Positions 17,480 to 25,821 of a stretch of DNA of 64,000 bases are shown here, piece after piece. Position numbers and translations under genes: made by a program. Numbering within the stretch: the first letter of the stretch is position 1; each line of letters opens with the position of its first letter. The stretch spans positions 82,129 through 146,128 of the forward strand of contig CAJURY010000003.1 of the NCBI GenBank assembly GCA_910589155.1, in the 5' to 3' direction. The notes below the pieces were generated by a model, which ran no database searches, had not been told where the DNA came from, and saw nothing but the letters and a program-made list of their open reading frames with translations. This DNA comes from an uncultured Oscillospiraceae bacterium (GTDB lineage: Bacteria > Bacillota > Clostridia > Oscillospirales > Oscillospiraceae).

Positions 17480-19066
17480 ATGCGCATCACATCCATGAGC
17501 TTCGTGCTGTGTGCCGCGGCTCTTGTGGTTCTGTACTATCGAATCCCCAAAAAATGGCAGTGGGCGGCGCTGCTTTGCGCCAGTCTTGGCTTTTACGCGG
17601 CGGGTGGTCTCCGATACGCCGGTTATATTCTCATGACCGCCGCTTCCACCTACGCCGCGACCCTGGCTATGGGGCGCGTTTCCCAAAAGCAGAAAGCTTA
17701 CATAGCCGCCAACCGCAATACTTTAACCAAAGCGGAAAAATCAGAAATCAAAAAGAAAAATAACCGGAAGAAAAAAGGACTGATGGTTGCCGCTTTGGTT
17801 TTGAATTTTGGTATTTTGTGCGTATTCAAGTATTTCCATTTCGCCCTGGAGCAGCTAAACCATATTTTTTCCCTGTTCGGTGGCCTCCAGCTCAAAGACA
17901 CGTTCACTTTGCTGGTTCCGCTGGGCATTTCCTTTTATACCTTCCAAACCATGGGTTACCTGGTGGACGTGTACTGGGGCAAAGTGGAGCCGGAGCGCAA
18001 TTTCGGCAAGCTTTTGCTGTTTGTCTCCTTCTTCCCCCAAATTACCCAAGGTCCCATCAGCAGCTTCGCGCAGCTCGCGCCGCAATTTACCCAGCCTCAC
18101 AGCTTTACATACGAGAATTACGCCGGCGGTTGCCAGCGCATGATCTGGGGCTTTTTCAAAAAAATGGTGCTGGCCAATCTCCTCGCCCCCTGCGTCAGCG
18201 CGGTTTTTGAAAACTACAGCGCCTACGCGGGTCCCGCCGTGCTGATTGGTATGTTTTTCTACAGCATTCAGATTTACGCCGATTTTTCCGGCTACATGGA
18301 CATTATGTGCGGTTTATGCCAAATTCTGGACATCCGCCTTACGGAAAACTTTGAACGTCCCTATTTTTCCAAGTCCATCGCGGAATACTGGCGCAGATGG
18401 CACATCAGCCTGGGCGCGTGGTTTAAAAACTATATTTACTACCCCATCGCCGTCTCCAAATGGAACAAGCGCGTGGGCAAATGGTCCCAGAAAAAGCTGG
18501 GCAGAATCTTCGGGCAGGCGCTTCCCGCCTCCATCGCCCTGGTGGCCGTGTGGCTGTGCACCGGACTATGGCACGGCGCAAGCTGGAGCTACATCGCCTG
18601 GGGCGGCCTGAACGGATTGTTTATCATCGTCTCGCTGTGGATGGAACCGCTTTACGCCGCCGCCCGGAAAAAGCTTCATCTGCAAGAAAGCAACTGGTTC
18701 TGGCGGGCGTTTCAGGTGATTCGCACCTACATTTTGGTGTGCTTTATCAAGGTTTTGCCTGAAGTCGGTACCCTGGGGCAGGGGCTTGGCCTCTGGCGGC
18801 AGATTTTCACCGGCTGGAACGTCGCTTCTTTTTCCCAGCTTTTCCCCTATGCCCCCGGCAAGGAAACCCTGCTGATTCTCTTTTTCGCCATGGCGCTGCT
18901 GTTTACGACCAGCCTCATCCAGAGAAAAACCCCCATCCGCGTCTGGTTTGGCCGCTTTCCTTCGGCGATCCGCGCGCTTGCGTTAGCCGGACTGTTATTT
19001 TTCATCGTATACTATGGCGTTCCTGCCAGCAACGATTTGGGAGGTTTTTTGTATGCGCAGTTTTAA
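17480..19066 (+). CDS. MBOAT-family O-acyltransferase (DltB/AlgI-like)
   Basis: Polytopic membrane acyltransferase that passes an acyl or aminoacyl group across the membrane to a surface polymer. About a dozen hydrophobic helices; the MBOAT catalytic His365 is in GLWHGASWSY and the second conserved His in EYWRRWHISLG. FYTFQTMGYLVDVYWG and FFPQITQGPI are typical AlgI/DltB blocks. 528 residues is longer than usual DltB (about 400). The start at 17480 follows GGGAGG; the ATG at 17450 has none. First gene of a four-gene operon with SGNH protein, AMP ligase and carrier protein. Confidence 0.9.
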   Translation: MRITSMSFVLCAAALVVLYYRIPKKWQWAALLCASLGFYAAGGLRYAGYILMTAASTYAATLAMGRVSQKQKAYIAANRNTLTKAEKSEIKKKNNRKKKGLMVAALVLNFGILCVFKYFHFALEQLNHIFSLFGGLQLKDTFTLLVPLGISFYTFQTMGYLVDVYWGKVEPERNFGKLLLFVSFFPQITQGPISSFAQLAPQFTQPHSFTYENYAGGCQRMIWGFFKKMVLANLLAPCVSAVFENYSAYAGPAVLIGMFFYSIQIYADFSGYMDIMCGLCQILDIRLTENFERPYFSKSIAEYWRRWHISLGAWFKNYIYYPIAVSKWNKRVGKWSQKKLGRIFGQALPASIALVAVWLCTGLWHGASWSYIAWGGLNGLFIIVSLWMEPLYAAARKKLHLQESNWFWRAFQVIRTYILVCFIKVLPEVGTLGQGLGLWRQIFTGWNVASFSQLFPYAPGKETLLILFFAMALLFTTSLIQRKTPIRVWFGRFPSAIRALALAGLLFFIVYYGVPASNDLGGFLYAQF

Positions 19067-20078
19067 AAAAGCTCTTTTATCTACTCTGGCCGTTTTATTG
19101 TGCTTTGCACTGCTTGTGGCAATCGCCGTTTATCCCTACTTCGCCTTCGACGCTTTCTATTATCAGGACGCTTCCGTGCGGCAATCCCTTGCCGGGCAGT
19201 TTGACCTGCTGATTTCCGGCGCTTCTCAGGGGCTTTGCTCCATTATCCCCAAAACCCTGGATGAAACTCTGGGCTGCACCAGCTACAATCTCTGCGGCGC
19301 CCTGGAGCCTATGAAATATCGGTATCTGCTTCTCAAGCAGGAGGTGGAACGGAACCCGGTTTCCACCGTGATTTTGGAGCTGTCCTACGACGCAATGACA
19401 CGCACCAGAGACGACAGCGGTCTGGAACTTGCCATCTATCAGCTTGGGCGGCTGGAAACTGCCTCCCAGCGGATTTCTTATCTTTTCACAGAGGTTTCTC
19501 CGAAATACTATGGTTCCATTTTGTCCGACACGGTAGAGCGTGGAATGGGGGTTTGGAAAAAGCTCCTGCGGGGCAAACTGGAAGCGCCGCCGAAGCTGGA
19601 ATCCCAAGGGTTTTACCCTTACGCAAACTTTTCCCCCATGCCGGACAAGGATACGTATCAGTATCACCGCAGCGAAGGGTGCATCCTCACGGAACCCACA
19701 GAGGAAAACCTATACTATCTGGAGCAGATTCTAACGCTCTGCCAGCGCAACAACATTGAAGTGATTTTTTTGGCCGTCCCAACCTCCGAATCCTTTCTCT
19801 GGCGGGAGGACAATCTGGACGTGATGCGCCAATGGTATCAGGACACAAGCGCCAAATGGGATTGCACGTTTTACGACTTCAACCTGTTAAAGAGCAAGCT
19901 GGAACGCTACCCGGAAGCTACCGCCTATGCCGACGAAACCCACATGAGCAAAACCGGCGCAATCGCTTTTTCCGAGGACTTGGCTATGATCCTTTCCATG
20001 ACGCAAAAAGGCGAAAATATAGACGATTTGTTTTACAGCACCTATGAAGAAGCCATTCACGCCCGGTTCGGCGGTTAG
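19053..20078 (+). CDS. DltD-like SGNH-type surface protein
   Basis: Membrane-anchored extracytoplasmic protein with one N-terminal helix (about 5-30). The nucleophile motif is GAS58Q in LLISGASQG and the Asp294-x2-His297 pair is in DETHMSKTGA, as in SGNH hydrolase/DltD folds. In Dlt systems this partner carries out or assists the final transfer to the polymer. The ATG at 19053 follows GGGAGG and overlaps the MBOAT gene by 14 bases, so expression is coupled. 341 residues, somewhat shorter than classical DltD. Function is inferred from motif and operon. Confidence 0.8.
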   Translation: MRSFKKALLSTLAVLLCFALLVAIAVYPYFAFDAFYYQDASVRQSLAGQFDLLISGASQGLCSIIPKTLDETLGCTSYNLCGALEPMKYRYLLLKQEVERNPVSTVILELSYDAMTRTRDDSGLELAIYQLGRLETASQRISYLFTEVSPKYYGSILSDTVERGMGVWKKLLRGKLEAPPKLESQGFYPYANFSPMPDKDTYQYHRSEGCILTEPTEENLYYLEQILTLCQRNNIEVIFLAVPTSESFLWREDNLDVMRQWYQDTSAKWDCTFYDFNLLKSKLERYPEATAYADETHMSKTGAIAFSEDLAMILSMTQKGENIDDLFYSTYEEAIHARFGG

Positions 20079-20090
20079 GAGGAACCAATC

Positions 20091-21608
20091 ATGACTTCTG
20101 TTTTGGAATATCTGCGCCAGTCGGCGGAACGTTTCCCGGAAAAAGTCGCCCTGTCCGACGGCGAGACCGCCCTTCCCTACAAAAGCTATCTGTCCCTTTC
20201 CCAAAAGGTCGGCGCCTACGTGGCGCAAAAGGAAGCGGGCTGCCGGGCGGTGGGCATTTGGGCGCTGCGCAGCGTATACACGCCCGTTTTGTTTTTCGGC
20301 GCGGTCTGGGGCGGCTGCTGTTACGTCCCCTTAGACCCCGGCCTGCCAGCCGCCAAACTACAAAAAATTCTCTGTGACTGCAAGCTTGACCTGATTCTCA
20401 CCCCGGAAGAAACCGCCTTGCCAGAAGGGGTAACGTTTGCAGGCAAAGTCGTTTCTCTGGCAGAAGCCCTGGCGGAAAGCGAAGCTCTCCCCTGTCCAAC
20501 CGTGGGAACTGATCCGGCGCAGCCACTTTATATGGTCTACACCTCCGGCTCCACCGGCAAGCCCAAAGGCGTGCTCAAAAGCCACCGCGCGATGATGAGC
20601 TTTCTGGAGGCCTACCAAAACACCTTCTCTTTTTCTGCCGATGAAGTCATCGGCAATCAGACCCCTTTCTGCTTTGACGCCTCGGCCAAGGATGTGTACC
20701 TGGCGCTTGCCTTGGGGGCGCGGCTGGAAATTCTGGCCACGGAGCTATTCTCCTTCCCGGTGCGGCTGATAGAAGCCATGAACCGCCGGCGCATCACCAT
20801 GATTAGCTGGGTCCCCTCGGCGCTTTCCATTGTCACCCAGCTTAACACCTTTTCCGAAATTCTCCCCACTACCTTGCAAAAGGTCTTTTTCGTGGGAGAG
20901 GTCTTTCCCATGAAGCAACTGAACCGCTGGCGCAAAGCCCTGCCGAATTTGCAATATGTAAACCTCTATGGCTCTTCCGAGCTGGCGGGAATTTGCTGCT
21001 ACTATCAGGTGCAAGGCGAATTTGCAGATACCGACGCTTTGCCCATGGGCGTTCCCCTGGAAAACTGCCGGGTCTATCTCATTCAGGATGGAAAACCCAT
21101 CGCCCAGCCGGGGCAAATTGGAGAGCTGTATATATCCTCTCCCGCTCTGGCGGACTGCTATTATAACGACCCCGAAAAAAACGCCGCCAGTTTTCTGGAA
21201 ACGGAGCAGGGGCGGGTCTTTCGCACCGGGGATCTGGCCCAGTACACCCCGGAGGGGCTTTTGGTGTTCGCCGCCCGGAAGGACTACCAGATTAAGCACA
21301 TGGGGCACCGCATTGAACTGGGCGAAATTGAAGCGGCGGCCGCCGCCTTGGAGGAAGTGGCAAACTGCTGCTGCCTGTACCACCGGGAAAAATCCAAAAT
21401 CGTCCTGTTCTGTCAGCCCGCTTCCCAGACTGTGACCGGGCAGGAGATTCGCCGGAAGCTTCGCGGACTTCTTTCAGACTATATGGCGCCCAATCAGGTG
21501 CGGCTTTTGCCCCAGCTCCCCCTGAATCCCAACGGGAAAATCGACCGTCCGGCATTGCAGCAAATGCTGGAGAAAAAACAAACTTTTGGAGGAACAAAAA
21601 ATGGATGA
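20091..21608 (+). CDS. DltA-like amino acid adenylation enzyme
   Basis: ATP-dependent ligase that activates an amino acid and loads it on the carrier protein encoded next. AMP-binding signature YTSGSTGKPKG (about 147-157), NLYGSSELAG, the GELYISS / FRTGDLA block and terminal LPLNPNGKIDRPAL with the catalytic Lys. 505 residues with no condensation or carrier domain, as in DltA. D-alanine is the likely substrate, by analogy; specificity residues were not resolved by eye. It overlaps the carrier gene by 8 bases. Confidence 0.85.
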   Translation: MTSVLEYLRQSAERFPEKVALSDGETALPYKSYLSLSQKVGAYVAQKEAGCRAVGIWALRSVYTPVLFFGAVWGGCCYVPLDPGLPAAKLQKILCDCKLDLILTPEETALPEGVTFAGKVVSLAEALAESEALPCPTVGTDPAQPLYMVYTSGSTGKPKGVLKSHRAMMSFLEAYQNTFSFSADEVIGNQTPFCFDASAKDVYLALALGARLEILATELFSFPVRLIEAMNRRRITMISWVPSALSIVTQLNTFSEILPTTLQKVFFVGEVFPMKQLNRWRKALPNLQYVNLYGSSELAGICCYYQVQGEFADTDALPMGVPLENCRVYLIQDGKPIAQPGQIGELYISSPALADCYYNDPEKNAASFLETEQGRVFRTGDLAQYTPEGLLVFAARKDYQIKHMGHRIELGEIEAAAAALEEVANCCCLYHREKSKIVLFCQPASQTVTGQEIRRKLRGLLSDYMAPNQVRLLPQLPLNPNGKIDRPALQQMLEKKQTFGGTKNG

Positions 21609-21834
21609 ACTCATGGATATTCTCATGGAAATCAACCCCGATATTGACTATGAAACGGAAAACCGCCTCATTGACGGCAAGGTGCTGGATTCTTTCAGCA
21701 TCGTGTCTCTGGTGGCGGAAATTTCCGACGCGTTCGACATTGAAATCAGTCCCAAATACCTGGTCCCGGAGAATTTTAACAGCGCCAAGGCCATGTGGAA
21801 TATGATTTGCAAAATTCAGGAGGATGAGGATTAA
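21601..21834 (+). CDS. DltC-like acyl/aminoacyl carrier protein
   Basis: 77-residue acidic carrier protein. The phosphopantetheine Ser31 sits in VLDSFSIVSLV. GGAGG is 8 bases before the ATG. The gene overlaps the ligase gene, the strongest evidence that the two act as a pair. Length and acidity match DltC and single ACPs. Confidence 0.88.
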   Translation: MDELMDILMEINPDIDYETENRLIDGKVLDSFSIVSLVAEISDAFDIEISPKYLVPENFNSAKAMWNMICKIQEDED

Positions 21835-21841
21835 CCCCTGT

Positions 21842-22363
21842 ATGAAGCGATTGGAATATAATTTTTTTCACCGGGAATGTCTGGAAGTCGCAAAAGATCT
21901 GGTCGGAAAGTGTCTGGTGCGGGTACTGGACGGGCAGCAGATCGTGTTCCGCATTTCCGAAACGGAAGCCTACTGCGGCGAACAGGACACCGCCTGTCAC
22001 GCCCACAAAGGGCGCACAAAACGCACGGAAGTCCTCTATGCCCCGGCGGGCGCCGTCTATATTTACCTGTGCTACGGTATTCACTGGCTCTTGAACATTG
22101 TCACAGGGGAAGATGGCGCGCCCCAGGCTGTGCTGATTCGCGCCTGCGCAGAAGCGGACGGCCCCGGTAAGCTCACAAAAAAGCTGCAAATTACCGGTCG
22201 ATTGAACCGCAGCAGCGTTTTGACCTCAGACGAGTTGTGGATTGGAGACGACGGCAGCCGCTTTGAAATCCTTCCTGACAAACGGGTAGGCATCGGCTAC
22301 GCCAGCGAGGAGGATCAAGCGCGGCTGTGGCGCTTCAAGCTGGGAAAAGCTCTGACAGAATAA
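21842..22363 (+). CDS. mpg: 3-methyladenine DNA glycosylase (AAG/MPG family)
   Basis: Base-excision repair enzyme removing alkylated purines. Family motifs: ARDLVGK-like AKDLVGKCLVR, ISETEAYCGEQDTACH with the catalytic Glu, AGAVYIYLCYGIHWLLNIV, AVLIRACAE and GPGKLTKKL. 173 residues. I prefer ATG at 21842 because the ATG at 21824 is fused to the AGGAGG sequence. It lies 7 bp behind the carrier gene and may be co-transcribed, though functionally unrelated to it. Confidence 0.92.
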   Translation: MKRLEYNFFHRECLEVAKDLVGKCLVRVLDGQQIVFRISETEAYCGEQDTACHAHKGRTKRTEVLYAPAGAVYIYLCYGIHWLLNIVTGEDGAPQAVLIRACAEADGPGKLTKKLQITGRLNRSSVLTSDELWIGDDGSRFEILPDKRVGIGYASEEDQARLWRFKLGKALTE

Positions 22364-22365
22364 AA

Positions 22366-22399
22366 ACAGACTGCCTCCGGGGGATGGGAGGCAGTCTGT
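22366..22399. terminator. Bidirectional terminator between mpg and the B12 riboswitch transcript
   Basis: 13-bp perfect stem (22366-22378 with 22387-22399). Plus-strand tail is TTATTAT; minus-strand tail is TTTTTATT. It would end both the dlt/mpg operon and the transcript starting at the cobalamin riboswitch. Confidence 0.88.
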
Positions 22400-22401
22400 T
22401 A

Positions 22402-22506
22402 TTATCGCAGGCAACGCAGGGCAATGCGAAGCTGGATCGGCAAACCAGACTTACAGCGTACACCAATCCAGACAAACGTCCCTGCTTTCTTTTCAGCAAA
22501 CCCCAT
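22402..22506 (-). CDS. Possible 34-residue ORF behind the cobalamin riboswitch
   Basis: The only ATG-initiated ORF between the riboswitch and the terminator. It starts MGFAEKKAGTFVWIG, is basic with two Cys and ends two bases before the terminator stem. The ribosome site is weak: AGGA lies about 20 bases upstream. It could be a riboswitch-controlled micropeptide, a remnant, or chance. I do not recognise the sequence. Confidence 0.3.
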   Translation of the reverse strand: MGFAEKKAGTFVWIGVRCKSGLPIQLRIALRCLR

Positions 22507-22556
22507 ATGGGGCGATTGGCTGTTCCTATACACCGTAAGAACAAGCAAATAGGCAG

Positions 22557-22718
22557 TGCGGACAGTTCTCCTGACTTAAGATCAACGGTTTTCGCGCCTT
22601 CCCAGGTAAAACACCCAGTGGCTTCTTGCAAAAACCTCCCTGTCACAGTGACGGGATCGTATCGGATTCACACCGATTTCTCTTCGCGCTTCTTGGCGCG
22701 ACCCTTCCGGGATCCGCA
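22557..22718 (-). promoter_or_regulatory. Cobalamin riboswitch (orphan)
   Basis: Minus-strand sequence carries the B12-box landmarks in order: P1 strand TGCGGA (22713-22718), GGTGTGAATCC, CGATCCCGTCACTGTGAC, AAGAAGCCACTGG, TGGGAAGGCG, then AAGTCAGGAGAACTG and the closing P1 strand TCCGCA (22557-22562). It has its own promoter and overlaps the last 17 codons of the CLC gene. Downstream there is only about 155 bases and a terminator, with no B12-related gene on this strand. Confidence 0.9.
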
Positions 22719-24029
22719 TTGGTCGGCGCAGCCGACAGAATGATTATACACAATCCCATCCGATTTGTCCAGTGTTTTTTCTTCCCCCTGCGCCGTAAGC
22801 TCCGTTTCGGTTTTGGAATGGAGCACTCGCTGACTGACGTACAGGCTGCTATACCCGGAAAGCACATAGGAAACCGCAATGACAATGGCGAAAAAGCCCA
22901 TATTTTCTGTCCCGCACAGCTCCAATCCCAGTAAAAGCGCGCTGATAGGGCAGTTGGTCACGCCGCAGAACATCGCCATCATAGCGCAGGCGGCGCAAAG
23001 CCCCGGGGCAAAGCCTACAAGCTTGCCAAAAGCGCAGCCGAAGGTCGCGCCCACGCAAAGGGTGGGGATAATTTCGCCGCCCTTAAAGCCGCCGCCCAAG
23101 GTAATAGCAGTCAGCAGCGCCTTCAGGAAAAAGGCCTCATAACGCGTTTCCCCTGCCAGGGCGCGGACTATCAGATTGCTGCTGGTGCCGCAGTAGTCCT
23201 TGGTTTGAAAAAGCAGGGTCAGCCCAATATAGACAAAGGACGCGGCTAAAATTCTCACAAAGGCGTTGGGAAAAAGCCGGCGGAGCAAATGCTCCGTTTC
23301 ATGGAGCAACTTACAAAAGCCCACGCTCAGCAGCGCGCATAAAATGCCCAGGGCTAAAATCACGCCCACAGAGGGGAGCTGAAAAGCCGTCTGCCCAACA
23401 ATGCTATATTTTTCCGCTGAAAGTCCCAGGAGGCTCGCCACGCTTTCCCCAAAGAACGCGGACACCACGCAAGGCAGCAGCCCTGCATAGCTCATAACAC
23501 CGACGCTTACAACCTCCAGGGAAAAAATTGCCGCCGTTGCCGGCGTTCCAAACAACGCGGCGAATACGCCGCTCATACCGCACATGACAGCGACGGTGCG
23601 ATCTTGCTCGCGCAAATGAAACAGCTTTGCAAAAACCGTTCCCAGACTGCCGCCAATTTGCAGCGCGGCGCCCTCGCGGCCAGAAGAACCGCCTACACCG
23701 TGGGTTAAAACCGTGGCCACAAAGACCAACGGGCCGGTCACCGGCGCCATAGGCCGCCCCGCCGCCACCGCATCCAAAACCATATTGGTTCCCCGATTTT
23801 CCTGCTGCCGGGCCACGCGGTACAGTCCCACAATGGCAAGCCCCGCCAACGGCATCAGAAAAAGCGACCAGGCAAAGCCCGTGCGAAAGCTTGATGCGTA
23901 CTGCACGCTGTAAGCGAATAGACTGCCCACAGCTCCGCCAAGGCTGCCGATCAGTACGGCAAGCATCACCCACTTCACCACGAAAATGCCGTAATCCACC
24001 GGACGGCTGCGCCAGATACCCTTTTTCAT
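22668..24029 (-). CDS. CLC-family anion channel/antiporter
   Basis: Polytopic membrane protein moving chloride or fluoride, probably in exchange for protons. The gating-glutamate motif is GGSSGREGAALQIGG, followed by GTPATAAIFSLEV and GGGFKGGEIIPT. The form REGAA rather than REGP recalls the fluoride-antiporter branch, but I see no fluoride riboswitch upstream. ATG at 24029 follows GGGAGG. The last part of the reading frame (from about residue 425) runs through the promoter and aptamer of the cobalamin riboswitch and is charged and Cys-containing, so the C-terminal tail may be a recent extension. Confidence 0.88.
   Translation of the reverse strand: MKKGIWRSRPVDYGIFVVKWVMLAVLIGSLGGAVGSLFAYSVQYASSFRTGFAWSLFLMPLAGLAIVGLYRVARQQENRGTNMVLDAVAAGRPMAPVTGPLVFVATVLTHGVGGSSGREGAALQIGGSLGTVFAKLFHLREQDRTVAVMCGMSGVFAALFGTPATAAIFSLEVVSVGVMSYAGLLPCVVSAFFGESVASLLGLSAEKYSIVGQTAFQLPSVGVILALGILCALLSVGFCKLLHETEHLLRRLFPNAFVRILAASFVYIGLTLLFQTKDYCGTSSNLIVRALAGETRYEAFFLKALLTAITLGGGFKGGEIIPTLCVGATFGCAFGKLVGFAPGLCAACAMMAMFCGVTNCPISALLLGLELCGTENMGFFAIVIAVSYVLSGYSSLYVSQRVLHSKTETELTAQGEEKTLDKSDGIVYNHSVGCADQCGSRKGRAKKREEKSV
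22743..22771 (-). promoter_or_regulatory. Promoter of the cobalamin riboswitch transcript
   Basis: Minus strand TGGACA (22766-22771), 17-base spacer, TATAAT (22743-22748). Transcription would start near 22736, just ahead of the aptamer and inside the CLC reading frame. Confidence 0.78.
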
Positions 24030-24054
24030 GTCAAATCCTCCCATTCGAGACTCC

Positions 24055-24083
24055 ATTTTAGTCTTTGTAAACAAAAAAATCAA
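24055..24083 (-). promoter_or_regulatory. Promoter of the CLC gene
   Basis: Minus strand TTGATT (24078-24083), 17-base spacer, TAAAAT (24055-24060), about 25 bases before the CLC start. The remaining bases to 24308 hold no gene I can support. Confidence 0.65.
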
Positions 24084-24308
24084 TCGGCAGTTTGGATGAA
24101 AGAAGCCTGCTGGGAGGCAGAATTTCCGGCAGTTTGCGTCGCTAGCTTAAAAGACGCAGAAGGGCTGCGGCTGCCTTTCATTTCACCTGTCGCGCCTCCT
24201 TTCTTCAAGCAGCAATTGCCCGGTCTTGTTTGATTAAGCCCGGCGGCAGCTATGTAAATTAAAATTATCACAATGTATCGATTTTTCAACAAAAGGAGTT
24301 TTTGAGAT

Positions 24309-24764
24309 ATGATCAAAATCTTATTCGTCTGCCACGGCAACATCTGCCGCAGCCCCATGGCGGAGTTTGTCATGAAGGATCTGGTGAAAAAGGCAGGGTT
24401 GGAGAAACAATTCCAGATTGCTTCCGCCGCCACCAGCACCGAGGAAATTGGAAACCCGGTTTATCCGCCTGCAAGGAAAAAGCTGGCGGATCACGGCGTC
24501 GCCTGTTCCGGCAAAACCGCCCGCCAGCTTCAAAAAAGCGATTATCAAGTATTTGACTATCTCATTGGCATGGACGCCGCCAATCGGCGCAATATGCTGC
24601 GCATTTGCGGCGGCGACCCCATGGGTAAAATCCATCTGCTTTTGGATTTTACCAAACGGCCAAAGGATGTAGCGGATCCCTGGTACACCGGGGATTTTGA
24701 AAAGACCTGGCAGGATGTGCTGGAAGGCTGCACAGAACTGCTCCAATGGATTTTGGCGCAGTAA
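24309..24764 (+). CDS. Low-molecular-weight protein tyrosine phosphatase
   Basis: Cytoplasmic phosphatase of 151 residues. The P-loop is VCHGNICRS with nucleophile Cys8 and Arg14, and the general acid Asp is in DVADPWYTGDF near residue 120. AAGGAG lies 10 bases before the ATG. It stands alone, convergent with the aldo/keto reductase. A partner kinase is not adjacent. Confidence 0.93.
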   Translation: MIKILFVCHGNICRSPMAEFVMKDLVKKAGLEKQFQIASAATSTEEIGNPVYPPARKKLADHGVACSGKTARQLQKSDYQVFDYLIGMDAANRRNMLRICGGDPMGKIHLLLDFTKRPKDVADPWYTGDFEKTWQDVLEGCTELLQWILAQ

Positions 24765-24796
24765 AAAAACCGTGTAGAAGCGCGGTTTCTACACGG
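24763..24796 (-). terminator. Terminator hairpin between convergent genes
   Basis: 10-bp stem (24770-24779 with 24787-24796) with a T7 tail on the minus strand, serving the aldo/keto reductase. A second 12-bp perfect hairpin lies at 24837-24864, closer to that gene. Confidence 0.75.
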
Positions 24797-24883
24797 AGGC
24801 GCTATTCAAAAATTGTCATTTTGTCATGGCAAGGAAGTACCGCAGGGAGCATTCCCTGCGGTACTTTCATCTTCGCGGCGGTT

Positions 24884-25804
24884 CTAAGGCAGAATATGCC
24901 CCGCCGCAAGATATAATTTGTACCATTCCTGCCGAGTAAGCTGCAAGCGGCTGGCATCTGCAATTTCCTTCAGCCGCCTTGCGTTGGTCGTACCGGCAAT
25001 GAGCTGCATTTGCGCGGGATGCCGCATGATCCAAGCCGCCGCGATTGCAGTGGCAGTCACGCCATAGCTCGCGCCAAGCTCCTCCAGCGCCTGATTCAGC
25101 GGCGCGTATTCCCCGCTTCCCAAAAAGCACCCCTTCCAGGCAGGCATTTGAAAAGGCGACCATGCCTGTATGGTAATTTTTTGCAGCCGGCAATAGTCCA
25201 GCGCGCTGCCGTCATGGTCAACGGAGCCGGGGGTTTCCATATTAACCTCCATGCCGCTCGCTACCAGATTGGAAACAGGCAGGCTGAATTGCAGTTGGTT
25301 GACCACCAGCCCCTGCGCCACGCTTTGCTGCAACAGGGCAATCTGCATGGGCTTGTAGTTGGAAACACCGAAATACCGTACCTTTCCAGCATCCGCCAAC
25401 AGTTGGAACGCCTCCGCAGCCTCCTCCGGCTCCATCAGCGCATCCGGGCGGTGCAGCAGCAATACATCCAGATAATCCGTGTGCAGACGCTGCAAAATAC
25501 CGTCTACCGCCTGTAAAATGTGCGTTTTCGAGGAATCATAGCAATCGGGGCAAATGCTGCATTTGGATTGCAGCAGCAAATCCTCCCGCCGAATAGACCC
25601 ATCGCCCTTGCACGCCTCTCCAAAAATGGATTCGCTTTTCCCGCCGCCGTAAATATCCGCGTGGTCGAAAAAGTTTGCACCGCAGCTTAACGCCTCGTGA
25701 ATGAAGCGGTTCATTTCCGCCGGAGACATTTCGCTAAAGCGCATACAGCCCACGGCCACCGCCGGAACCAGCAGCCCCGTCTTTCCCAGGGGAACCATTT
25801 TCAT
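24884..25804 (-). CDS. Aldo/keto reductase
   Basis: NADPH-dependent oxidoreductase with the AKR barrel, 306 residues, similar to the YdhF group. The catalytic Asp and Tyr are in FFDHADIYGGG, the Lys in LLLQSKCSI and the His in VLLLHRPDALM; NADP-binding pieces are AGTTNARRL near the C-terminus. A CSICPDCYDSS segment adds two Cys. Physiological substrate unknown. It is followed by the CsoR-like gene upstream at 17 bp on the same strand, so co-transcription is likely. Confidence 0.9.
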   Translation of the reverse strand: MKMVPLGKTGLLVPAVAVGCMRFSEMSPAEMNRFIHEALSCGANFFDHADIYGGGKSESIFGEACKGDGSIRREDLLLQSKCSICPDCYDSSKTHILQAVDGILQRLHTDYLDVLLLHRPDALMEPEEAAEAFQLLADAGKVRYFGVSNYKPMQIALLQQSVAQGLVVNQLQFSLPVSNLVASGMEVNMETPGSVDHDGSALDYCRLQKITIQAWSPFQMPAWKGCFLGSGEYAPLNQALEELGASYGVTATAIAAAWIMRHPAQMQLIAGTTNARRLKEIADASRLQLTRQEWYKLYLAAGHILP

Positions 25805-25821
25805 ACGTTTTACCTCCCCGT

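Noticed and set aside
22335..22646. 103-codon minus-strand ORF
   Set aside because: Runs through the B12 aptamer, the expression platform and the terminator; the RNA structure explains the sequence better.
24114..24214. 33-codon ORF upstream of CLC (MKGSRSPSASFK...)
   Set aside because: AGGAGG is 13 bases away and composition is Ser/Ala/Gln repeats; not enough support for a gene.
24030..24300. Fluoride riboswitch upstream of the CLC gene
   Set aside because: Looked for because the protein resembles fluoride antiporters, but the conserved GATGGNGTTCGCC and CTGATGACTCC pieces are absent.
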